In this document: in pieces, positions 13,587 through 19,381 of the stretch
Numbering within the stretch: position 1 is the first letter of the stretch
Layout of the letters: each line of letters starts with the position of its first letter
Origin: Sphingomonadaceae bacterium
Lineage (GTDB): Bacteria > Pseudomonadota > Alphaproteobacteria > Sphingomonadales > Sphingomonadaceae
Length of the DNA: 19,381 nt
Reading direction: 5' to 3'
Assembly: GCA_004282995.1 (NCBI GenBank)
Contig: SHLU01000019.1
Coordinates: 1-19,381, forward strand
Translations under genes and position numbers: made by a program
Notes under the pieces: model-generated
The model's input: only the letters and a program-made list of their open reading frames with translations
What the model was told of the DNA's origin: nothing
The model's database searches: none

Positions 13587-15017
13587 ATGCGCACGCGCCC
13601 CATCCTCCAGCTCACCCTTTCCGCCCTTGCCATGTCGCTGGCAAGCTGCAGCGATGCCCATGCGCAGAACAGCGTCAGCAGCGCATCCAGTGGAGCGGCG
13701 CAGATTTCCTCCCAGTCCGAGAGCAGGAAGGCGAAGAACGTCATCCTGTTCATTGGCGACGGGATGGGTGTTTCCACCGTCACCGCAATGCGCATCTATG
13801 CCGGGCAGAAGCGCGGAATGAGCGGCGAGGAATACGTCCTGCCGTTCGAAAAGTTCGACAATGTTGCGCTGGTCAAGACCTACAATGTCGACGCCCAGGT
13901 TCCCGACAGCGCCGGTACCGCTACCGCCATGCATTCGGGCCAGAAGACCAATATCGGCTATCTCGGTATCGGCCCCGGCGCTGCCCGCGCCAATTGCGAA
14001 AGCGGCAAGCAGCACCATCTGCCCCTGCTCGGCGAAGAGGCCAAGAAGCGCGGTCTCGCGGTAGGCATCGTCTCGACCGCCCGCATAACCCATGCCACGC
14101 CAGCTTCGGTCTATGCCCGCACTACCGAGCGCAATTGGGAAGTCGACGCCTGGATCGATGAAAGCCAGCGCGACCTTGGTTGTCGGGACATAGCGCGGCA
14201 GTTGATCGATTTCGATTTCGACGTCGCACTGGGTGGCGGACTGGCCCCATTCTACGGCAGCGCCGTGGGCGGGGCACGGCTCAATTCTTCGGACGATTTG
14301 CCCACGGAATGGGTCAAACGCCGGCGCGGCAACTTCGTCGTCGATTCCGCAAGCCTCGCGGCAGCACCCTTGAACCGGCCGCTTCTGGGACTGTTCGCCC
14401 CAAGTCACATGGGCTGGGTGGCGGAACGCACCCCCGACAGCAAGGAGCCGACCCTGACGCAGATGACCCAGGCCGCCGTGCAACGGCTGGCCCGCGATCG
14501 CGACGGCTATTACCTGATGGTGGAAAGCGGCAAGATCGATCATGGCCACCACGCCGGACGCGCCGGGCTGGCGCTCGAAGAGGCGGTAGAGTTCGCCAAT
14601 GCCATTCAGTGGGCGGTCGACAATACCGACCCGCGCGAGACGCTGATCCTGGTCACTGCCGATCACAGCCATGTTTTTACCATTGCCGGCTATCCCCGCC
14701 GCGGGAATGATATCCTCGGCCTGGTGGTTCCGCCTCCGGGCGCCGGGGAAGAGGTCGCCCAGGCTTCGCTGGCGACTGACGGCAAGCCCTACACCACGCT
14801 CGGATACGCCAATGGTCCGGGCGCGATCGTCGGCGAGCGCGTGACGCCCGAGACTGGTGTCGGGGCCACGCAACAAGCCGCAATCGCGATGGATAGCGAG
14901 ACCCATGGCGGTGAGGACGTAGCCCTTTATGCCAACGGTCCCGGAGCGGAAAAGGCCCGCGGCGTGATCGAGCAGGACGTAATCTACGACATCATCACCA
15001 GCGCATACGGCTGGTAG
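13587..15017 (+). CDS. phoA: Alkaline phosphatase (PhoA family), exported
   Basis: A 476-residue phosphomonoesterase of the periplasm. The metal-binding FIGDGMG has Asp58. The phosphorylated serine is Ser108 in PDSAGTATA. THATPASVYARTTER is the region holding the phosphate-binding Arg, and ESGKIDHGHHAG and TADHSHVF supply the remaining metal ligands. The N-terminus is a signal peptide that also contains a lipobox-like LASC with Cys21, followed by an AHA-Q site, so either a lipoprotein or a normally cleaved periplasmic enzyme is possible. Start ATG 13587, with GGAG at 13576-13579 seven bases upstream. No Pho box was recognised in the 147-base gap to xthA. A strong hairpin follows at 15059-15092. 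Confidence 0.94.
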   Translation: MRTRPILQLTLSALAMSLASCSDAHAQNSVSSASSGAAQISSQSESRKAKNVILFIGDGMGVSTVTAMRIYAGQKRGMSGEEYVLPFEKFDNVALVKTYNVDAQVPDSAGTATAMHSGQKTNIGYLGIGPGAARANCESGKQHHLPLLGEEAKKRGLAVGIVSTARITHATPASVYARTTERNWEVDAWIDESQRDLGCRDIARQLIDFDFDVALGGGLAPFYGSAVGGARLNSSDDLPTEWVKRRRGNFVVDSASLAAAPLNRPLLGLFAPSHMGWVAERTPDSKEPTLTQMTQAAVQRLARDRDGYYLMVESGKIDHGHHAGRAGLALEEAVEFANAIQWAVDNTDPRETLILVTADHSHVFTIAGYPRRGNDILGLVVPPPGAGEEVAQASLATDGKPYTTLGYANGPGAIVGERVTPETGVGATQQAAIAMDSETHGGEDVALYANGPGAEKARGVIEQDVIYDIITSAYGW

Positions 15018-15058
15018 CAGAGGCGGGATTTGCGGCACGCCCGGCGAGGGCAAACAAA

Positions 15059-15092
15059 AACCCTCGTGCCGGGGGCAAGTGGCACGAGGGTT
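15059..15092. terminator. Strong hairpin terminator between phoA and lolA
   Basis: A perfect 12-bp stem: AACCCTCGTGCC at 15059-15070 pairs with GGCACGAGGGTT at 15081-15092 around a 10-base loop. On the minus strand it is followed by TTTTTGTTTG, a good U-tract, so it terminates minus-strand transcripts coming from lolA. On the plus strand it stands 41 bases after the phoA stop with a weaker TTCCTTGTT tail, and probably acts in both directions. Confidence 0.85.
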
Positions 15093-15270
15093 CCTTGTTA
15101 GCGTTCGTCACGCTGTTGCAAAGCGAACCTTGTCGGAAGGGCGAGGCAACAGGGGGGAAACCCGCCTTCCGTCCGCTTTGTGGTCTAAGATTACGGTTGT
15201 CCTGCTTTCCGCCAAATGAACGAATCGTCGCACTTTGTCGCAATTCGCTCTCTTTCGGTGGCCGAAGCGT
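15093..15270. other. 178-base intergenic stretch with no assigned gene
   Basis: It lies between the terminator and the lolA stop and belongs to the lolA 3' region on the minus strand. No open frame here looks protein-like and no tRNA was seen. There are C/G-rich runs with modest self-pairing near 15136-15175. A small RNA ending at the terminator's minus-strand U-tract is conceivable, but I saw no convincing promoter. Confidence 0.3.
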
Positions 15271-15957
15271 TCAGCCCGGGCGACGGCTGGTCCGGCGCGG
15301 ATCCTTGTAGCGAAATGCCGTGTCGCTGACGGCCACGCCATAGCGCTGATTCGACAGACGCACCGTGGTTCGGTTGTTCTGTGCATCGAGCGCGACCCAG
15401 TTGGTCAACTGCCAGCCGCCGGGCGCATTCGCATTGCGCACGAAAATCAGCGTGATGATGCCGAATTCGGGCTTTTTGGGATCGCGCACTTCGACGCTCA
15501 TCACCGCCGGATTGCTGCTCGGAAGCAGCTTGCCGTATTTCTTTACGTCGCGGCTGGGGTCGAGCAGCGCACCGAGCGGGGAATTGGAGATCGGCCAGCG
15601 CTGAACCTGATTCACCTCATAATCGATCAGCGTCATCGACTTGCCGTTGGAGACCAGCAGCAGTGGAACGCCCTTTTCGTATTCGAAACGAATCTTGCCC
15701 GGGCGCTTGAGCGTCATCACACCGCGTACGGTTTGGCCCTTGCGGTCTTCCTGGCTGAAATTGGCCTTCATCGTCGAGATGCCGCGCAAGGCGGCAACTG
15801 CATCGTCCAGTGTCACACGGCTTTGCGCCGCCACCGGGGTTGGCGCGGCGACCATGGTCGCAGGCACGCTGATGGCAAGCGCCGCGGCAAGCGCGACGCC
15901 AGAGACCCTGCCGGCCCCGGTAAGGGGGCGGGCAATGGAGCGAAATGTATCGATCAT
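15271..15957 (-). CDS. lolA: Outer-membrane lipoprotein carrier LolA
   Basis: A 228-residue periplasmic chaperone that carries lipoproteins from the LolCDE transporter to the outer membrane. A long signal peptide ends near VAAQS. The mature start RVTLDDAVAALRGISTMKANFSQ is the typical LolA opening, followed by KRPGKIRFEYEKG (the conserved RPGxxRWxY-like strand) and SNGKSMTLIDYEVNQVQRW. Start: ATG 15957 is ten bases after AAGG (15968-15971). The ATG at 15966 is equally in frame and gives three more residues, but is only one base from that motif. It lies downstream of rpmG on the same strand, with a hairpin between them. Confidence 0.9.
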   Translation of the reverse strand: MIDTFRSIARPLTGAGRVSGVALAAALAISVPATMVAAPTPVAAQSRVTLDDAVAALRGISTMKANFSQEDRKGQTVRGVMTLKRPGKIRFEYEKGVPLLLVSNGKSMTLIDYEVNQVQRWPISNSPLGALLDPSRDVKKYGKLLPSSNPAVMSVEVRDPKKPEFGIITLIFVRNANAPGGWQLTNWVALDAQNNRTTVRLSNQRYGVAVSDTAFRYKDPRRTSRRPG

Positions 15958-16002
15958 TGCGTTCATGCCTTCGTGATTAGAGACGAAGCACTGAACCGTC
16001 AC

Positions 16003-16028
16003 TGACGGCAGGCGGTTCCTGCCGTTCA
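16003..16028 (-). terminator. Hairpin after rpmG, possible weak terminator
   Basis: Plus-strand TGACGGCAGG at 16003-16012 pairs with CCTGCCGTTCA at 16018-16028 around a 5-base loop, with one bulged base. It starts 6 bases after the rpmG stop in the minus direction. There is no U-tract, so it may slow or protect rather than terminate. An alternative pairing of GAACCG (15993-15998) with CGGTTC (16013-16018) would exclude it. Confidence 0.35.
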
Positions 16029-16034
16029 GGAAGC

Positions 16035-16202
16035 TTACTTGATCTTCGCTTCCTTGAACTCGACATGCTTGCGCACGACGGGATCGTATTTGCGGAAGGT
16101 CATCTTCTCGGTGATGTTGCGCGGGTTCTTCTTCGTCACGTAGTAGAAGCCCGTGTCTGCGGTCGAGACGAGCTTGATCTTGACGGTAGCGGGCTTCGCC
16201 AT
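16035..16202 (-). CDS. rpmG: 50S ribosomal protein L33
   Basis: A 55-residue ribosomal protein of the large subunit, translated by hand. It begins MAKPATVKIKLVSTADTGF, continues YYVTKKNPRN and ends FKEAKIK. Size, composition and the YYVTKKNPR block match the proteobacterial L33 without the zinc cysteines. ATG at 16202 has AGGA seven bases upstream (in AGGAAAGCACT). The nearest upstream minus-strand gene is arfB, 138 bases away; TTGACT is found at 16323-16328 on the minus strand but with a poor -10. Confidence 0.96.
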   Translation of the reverse strand: MAKPATVKIKLVSTADTGFYYVTKKNPRNITEKMTFRKYDPVVRKHVEFKEAKIK

Positions 16203-16340
16203 AGTGCTTTCCTAAAGTGTCCGGTGGGCCAGCAAGCGGCCAAAAAACAACAGGCGGCGCGCGGCGTAAAATTACCGGCGCACCGCCATATCGGGCGCGC
16301 AATTGGGCGATTCACTGTCGAAAGTCAAGCGCCATGCGCC

Positions 16341-16757
16341 CTACCAATCGCTGCGCGAGACCTTGCCGCGCTTGGCCTTTACCGCTCCGCGCGCTTTTTT
16401 CGACTTCAATCGCTGGACCTTGCCGATCCGGTTGACCCGGCTCTTGGCCCGTTTCTTGGGCTCCCGATGGGCGGCCTCCAGCAATTCCTCCAACTTTTCG
16501 CGTGCCAGCTGGCGATTCGCCTCTTGCGTACGGTGCTCGCGAGCAGTCACCAGCAGTTCCCCGGCCGTGGTGATCTTGCTGCCCGCCAGCTTGCGCAAAC
16601 GCGCGAAGACCGGAGGAGCGAGGCGCAGGCGATAGATGTCGACTCGCAGTTGCACCTCGGTCGCGACCTTGTTGGCGTTCTGGCCGCCCGGCCCCGACCC
16701 GGCGAGGAAGCTTTCCTCGGCCAGGGCGTGGGCCCGGGCGATCAGTTCGCTATCCAT
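16341..16757 (-). CDS. arfB: Alternative ribosome-rescue factor / peptidyl-tRNA hydrolase ArfB
   Basis: A 138-residue protein (E. coli ArfB/YaeJ is 140) that frees ribosomes stalled on truncated mRNA. The release-factor GGQ motif is at 24-26 in GSGPGGQNANK. The C-terminal third is strongly basic (KKRAKSRVNR, then KSKKARGAVKAKRGK), the tail that enters the empty mRNA channel. Start: ATG 16757, which overlaps the end of the pseudouridine synthase gene by 8 bases; the longer open frame from 16823 would overlap more and adds no conserved sequence. The stop is TAG at 16341-16343. Confidence 0.95.
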   Translation of the reverse strand: MDSELIARAHALAEESFLAGSGPGGQNANKVATEVQLRVDIYRLRLAPPVFARLRKLAGSKITTAGELLVTAREHRTQEANRQLAREKLEELLEAAHREPKKRAKSRVNRIGKVQRLKSKKARGAVKAKRGKVSRSDW

Positions 16758-17406
16758 CGCTTGCGCCCAGCGCCGCAAAATCGGCGGGCAGCGGTGCACT
16801 CGCCTCGATTCGCGGCTTGCCATCGCGCTCGATGGTCAGGTTTGCTGCGTGGAGCATAGTGCGTGGACCCGACTTGGCATCGCCGTAAACCGGGTCGCCG
16901 AGCAGCGGCAGCCCGAGTCCCGAGGCGGCATGGACCCGGATCTGGTGGGTGCGCCCGCTCTCGGGGGTGAATTCGAGCAGCGTGCCGCGCTCGAGCTTTT
17001 GCAACACGCGCCAATGGGTCACCGACTGCTTGCCCTTTTTCGCCGGGATCATCCGCCAGCCCTTTTCGGCGCTGCTTATCTTTGCCAGCGCGAGTTCGAT
17101 CGAGCCTTCGTCCTGATCCGGAACCCCGGCGACGATGCCGAGGTAGCGCTTGCCCACACGGCGCTCCTCGAATGCCCTGGCAAATCGCTTCAGCGCCTTC
17201 GGATTGCGCGCCAGTAACAGGCAGCCGCTGGTATCGGTGTCGAGTCGATGGACCGGCACCGGCGGACGCTGGAAGCCCAGCTTTAACGCCTCGAAATGGT
17301 CTTCGAGAGCCGGACCGCCTTTGCGTGGACGTTCGATCGGCAGGCCGGCCGGCTTGTCGATCACCAGAGCCTCGCCATCTTCATACAGGATCGAAATTTC
17401 ACTCAT
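16750..17406 (-). CDS. RluA-family pseudouridine synthase
   Basis: A 218-residue enzyme that isomerises specific uridines in rRNA or tRNA to pseudouridine. The catalytic Asp56 is in HRLDTDTSG (53-61). GRTHQIRVH and LLGDPVYGD are the later family motifs. There is no N-terminal S4 domain, as in the short E. coli RluA (219 residues), but the target uridine cannot be assigned, so no symbol is given. The start ATG 17406 overlaps the pabBC TGA in ATGA, indicating coupling; a longer open frame upstream lies inside pabBC. The 3' end overlaps arfB by 8 bases. Confidence 0.94.
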   Translation of the reverse strand: MSEISILYEDGEALVIDKPAGLPIERPRKGGPALEDHFEALKLGFQRPPVPVHRLDTDTSGCLLLARNPKALKRFARAFEERRVGKRYLGIVAGVPDQDEGSIELALAKISSAEKGWRMIPAKKGKQSVTHWRVLQKLERGTLLEFTPESGRTHQIRVHAASGLGLPLLGDPVYGDAKSGPRTMLHAANLTIERDGKPRIEASAPLPADFAALGASDG

Positions 17407-19241
17407 GCGATTAGCTGTGCCTTTGTCAGCCCGCGAAGGGCGTTGCCGATGTAGAAGCCTCGCTCGAGATCGGCGAGGCTCACTTTGCCTTCGCGGGCGC
17501 GACCAGCAATCAGCGATGCGCGCAGCACTCCGGGCAACAAGCCGAGAGCGAGCGGCGGCGTGACGAGAGTGCCGCCGCGCTCGACGAATATGTTGGTGCG
17601 GCTGCCTTCGGTCAGCAAGCCATCGTCGCGCAGCAACAGGGCTTCCTGCGCACCGGCGCCCTCGGCCGCTGCCAGCGCCTCCTCGTAAAAACCGCGGTCG
17701 CTGGTCTTGTGACGCAGGCGCCAATCGCCCGGGTCGACAGGCAATGGCAGGATGGCGCATTTCACTGGCGCGTCCCATCCCGCGTCAAGCGGTGCAGCTT
17801 CCAATGTCGTCGCGCCTGAACGCGCACAGACCAGCCGGAGACGCGCCGGTGCATCGAGGTCGAAGCAAAGCGCCTGGATCTGATTGCGGGCGGCATGGCG
17901 ATCGAAAGCAAAGCCGAGTGTGCCGGCGCTGTCCTTCATCCGTTCCAGATGCGCTTCGAGCAGCGCCACCCCTGTTTGCGGGTCGAACCGCATGGTTTCG
18001 ATCAGGTCAAACCCGGGCGCCATCAATTCAGGCCCGCTGGCGCGCGCGAAGCCGCCCTTGAGGATTGTTTCGCACCACTCGGTGCCTGCCTCGCTGTCGG
18101 CGACGATGGCCGATCCGACGCCGAGCACCGCCTTCCCCCGCTCGTTCTCGACCGGGGTCAGCCTGAGTGTGCGAATGGCCACGTTGAAGGCGGCATCGGA
18201 ACGGCCCTGTTCGTCGGGCGCATCGATCCGGCCGATGGCACCGCAATAGGGGCCGCGGGCATCGCGCTCGACTGCATTGATCAGCTCCATCGCCCGAATC
18301 TTGGGCGCGCCGGTGATCGAACCGCACGGGAAGATCGCCCGCATCAGGTCGAGCGCGTCGTGTTCCGGTTCCAGCGTGGCGTGCACGGTGGTCACCATCT
18401 GGTGGACTGTTGGATAGCTTTCGACCGCAAAAGGTTTTTCGACCGTCACGCTGCCCGCGCTTGCCACGCGGCTCAGATCATTGCGCATCAAGTCGACGAT
18501 CATCAGGTTTTCGGCCTTGTCCTTCTCCGACCGGGAGAGATCCTCGCGCAGCGCAGTGTCGCGCGAAGGGTCGGCGTCGCGTGGCCGCGTGCCCTTCATC
18601 GGTTTGGCCCGCGCCTCGCCATCTTTTAGCGAGACGAACAATTCGGGCGACAGGCTGAGTAGCCAATGCGAGCCGTCGAAGATCAACCCACCATAGCCGG
18701 CCTGCGCTGCCGGGCGTAGCGCAGCATAGAGCGCCACCGGGTTCCCCGAATAGGCTCCGGCCAGCGGCAAGGTCAGATTGGCCTGGTAGATGTCACCGGC
18801 CTGGATAGCATCCTGCAAGGCAGCAAAGGCGGCGTCATAGGCACCCTGCGATATCTGCGGATCGAGGGGGCCGAGGCTGGTCCGGTCGGAGCCGCCCGTT
18901 TCAGCGAGCCAGGCCGGGACATCGTCCGGCGCAATAGCCTGCTCACTCTCGAACAGGCCGAGCCAAACCAGCGGACCAGCCCCGCCGCTGCGGCTCGGAG
19001 CCAGCGCAGCCAGTCGCGGTTCAAGAGCCAGTCCAGCCTCGTACCCGATATAACCCGCGAGCGTCCCGCTACGCTCAGCCTGCGCTCTACGCGCAGCCTC
19101 AAGCACTGGTTCGACATCGTGCGGGCGATGGGCGATGAAGAATTCTTTGCCGTTCTCGTACAGATGCGCCTGCGCCGCGCCATCGTCGCGGGCATCGTCC
19201 AGCAGGACAAACGGTGCCTGTCGTGTCGCGCTTACCGCCAT
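17403..19241 (-). CDS. pabB: PabB-PabC fusion: aminodeoxychorismate synthase I + ADC lyase
   Basis: A 612-residue two-domain enzyme for the p-aminobenzoate branch of folate synthesis. Residues about 1-400 are the chorismate-binding PabB domain, with KPMKGTRPR at 213-221 (catalytic Lys216 type), ENLMIVDLMRNDL at 244-256 and FPCGSITGAPK at 304-314. Residues about 407-612 are a class IV PLP lyase: probable PLP Lys512 in RHKTSDRGF, and LLTEGSRTNIFVER at 542-555. The glutaminase PabA is not in the window. Start: ATG 19241 gives MAVSATRQAP; AGGAG at 19256-19260 is 14 bases upstream, a long spacing, and an in-frame ATG at 19328 is an alternative. The TGA overlaps the pseudouridine synthase start (ATGA). 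Confidence 0.95.
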   Translation of the reverse strand: MAVSATRQAPFVLLDDARDDGAAQAHLYENGKEFFIAHRPHDVEPVLEAARRAQAERSGTLAGYIGYEAGLALEPRLAALAPSRSGGAGPLVWLGLFESEQAIAPDDVPAWLAETGGSDRTSLGPLDPQISQGAYDAAFAALQDAIQAGDIYQANLTLPLAGAYSGNPVALYAALRPAAQAGYGGLIFDGSHWLLSLSPELFVSLKDGEARAKPMKGTRPRDADPSRDTALREDLSRSEKDKAENLMIVDLMRNDLSRVASAGSVTVEKPFAVESYPTVHQMVTTVHATLEPEHDALDLMRAIFPCGSITGAPKIRAMELINAVERDARGPYCGAIGRIDAPDEQGRSDAAFNVAIRTLRLTPVENERGKAVLGVGSAIVADSEAGTEWCETILKGGFARASGPELMAPGFDLIETMRFDPQTGVALLEAHLERMKDSAGTLGFAFDRHAARNQIQALCFDLDAPARLRLVCARSGATTLEAAPLDAGWDAPVKCAILPLPVDPGDWRLRHKTSDRGFYEEALAAAEGAGAQEALLLRDDGLLTEGSRTNIFVERGGTLVTPPLALGLLPGVLRASLIAGRAREGKVSLADLERGFYIGNALRGLTKAQLIA

Positions 19242-19348
19242 CCCTTGGCCATAGACTCCTGCGCGGGAAATGGAACCGTGCTTGACCGTGCGGGGTGCAA
19301 AGCGCCACACCATGCGTAGAACAGACATCGCGGGGGCCAGTTACGCCA

Positions 19349-19381
19349 ATGAACCAGATTTTCCTCGGCCTCGCCGGCAAT
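19349..19381 (+). CDS. Possible start of a divergent gene, cut by window edge
   Basis: From the ATG at 19349 eleven codons are open to the edge, reading MNQIFLGLAGN, a plausible hydrophobic N-terminus. No clear Shine-Dalgarno is seen. It would be divergent from pabBC, with about 107 bases between the starts, and a TTGACC at 19282-19287 on the plus strand lies upstream. The product is not recognisable from this fragment. Confidence 0.3.
   Translation, partial: MNQIFLGLAGN

Noticed and set aside
13554..15053. About 500-codon minus-strand open frame opposite the alkaline phosphatase
   Set aside because: It is the antisense shadow of a gene with all PhoA motifs; no ribosome site and no recognisable domain.
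15108..15386. Minus-strand open frame across the end of lolA and the intergenic region
   Set aside because: It overlaps the LolA C-terminus out of frame, is Arg/Ala-rich and has no ribosome site.
16211..16260. Possible terminator between arfB and rpmG (GGCC repeats beside a run of A)
   Set aside because: On the minus strand the T-run comes before, not after, the stem, and the stem is only about 4 bp, so it cannot terminate arfB transcripts.
16300..16328. rpmG promoter with TTGACT at 16323-16328 (minus strand)
   Set aside because: At 16-18 base spacing the -10 candidates match the consensus poorly, so I could not support a promoter call.

Overview
The window looks like a chromosomal segment of an alphaproteobacterium, most likely a sphingomonad of the Erythrobacter/Altererythrobacter kind. 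The reasons are the GC-rich sequence, the protein flavour (PhhA, a long GTP cyclohydrolase II, a PabB-PabC fusion, LolA, ArfB) and a cluster resembling CoA-transferase/hydratase genes known from Chloroflexus and some Erythrobacter. The taxonomic call is inference from recognised proteins, not from a marker gene. No tRNA, rRNA, CRISPR array, insertion sequence or prophage was found. The segment is densely coded: the longest stretch without a gene is about 250 bases (15018-15270).

Layout, left to right. (1) 1-836, minus: phenylalanine 4-hydroxylase, cut by the left edge. It is divergent from a polyphosphate kinase 2 gene (908-1687, plus). (2) 1684-6188, minus: a tight four-gene CoA-thioester operon, transcribed as acyl-CoA dehydrogenase, family III CoA-transferase (2-methylfumaryl-CoA isomerase-like), thiolase, and hotdog-fold hydratase (mesaconyl-C4-CoA hydratase-like). 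Two small lipoprotein genes lie just upstream on the same strand (6205-6840). (3) 6978-8780, plus: RecQ helicase. (4) 8803-11057, plus: a membrane SPFH protein, a small ribbon-helix-helix protein with an AT-hook-like tail, and a secreted beta-helix protein. The set is preceded by a near-perfect 26-bp AT-rich palindrome covering the -10 region. (5) 11054-13439, minus: xthA (exonuclease III), ribA (GTP cyclohydrolase II) and a GNAT acetyltransferase, all overlapping by 4 bases at stop/start. (6) 13587-15017, plus: alkaline phosphatase, followed by a strong hairpin terminator shared with the convergent lolA. (7) 15271-19241, minus: pabB-pabC fusion, RluA-type pseudouridine synthase and arfB as an overlapping operon, then rpmG (L33) and lolA. 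A divergent plus-strand gene probably begins at 19349 and leaves the window.

How the parts fit together. Region 2 reads as a catabolic module: oxidise an acyl-CoA, move or activate CoA on a (possibly dicarboxylic) acid, hydrate, then cleave thiolytically. The CoA-transferase and hydratase are the same pair of families used for mesaconyl-CoA in the 3-hydroxypropionate bi-cycle, but here they sit with a thiolase and an acyl-CoA dehydrogenase and without the other bi-cycle genes. Region 4 is the best candidate for a poorly described system: a membrane SPFH scaffold co-expressed with its own probable DNA-binding regulator under an unusual AT-rich operator. Regions 5 and 7 are housekeeping (riboflavin, DNA repair, folate, ribosome rescue, ribosomal protein, envelope lipoprotein transport).

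Recurring architecture: genes are joined by stop/start overlaps of 1-8 bases (near 2544, 11557, 12642, 16750 and 17403). Both tightly convergent pairs overlap by exactly CTAG, so each gene's stop codon is read on both strands.
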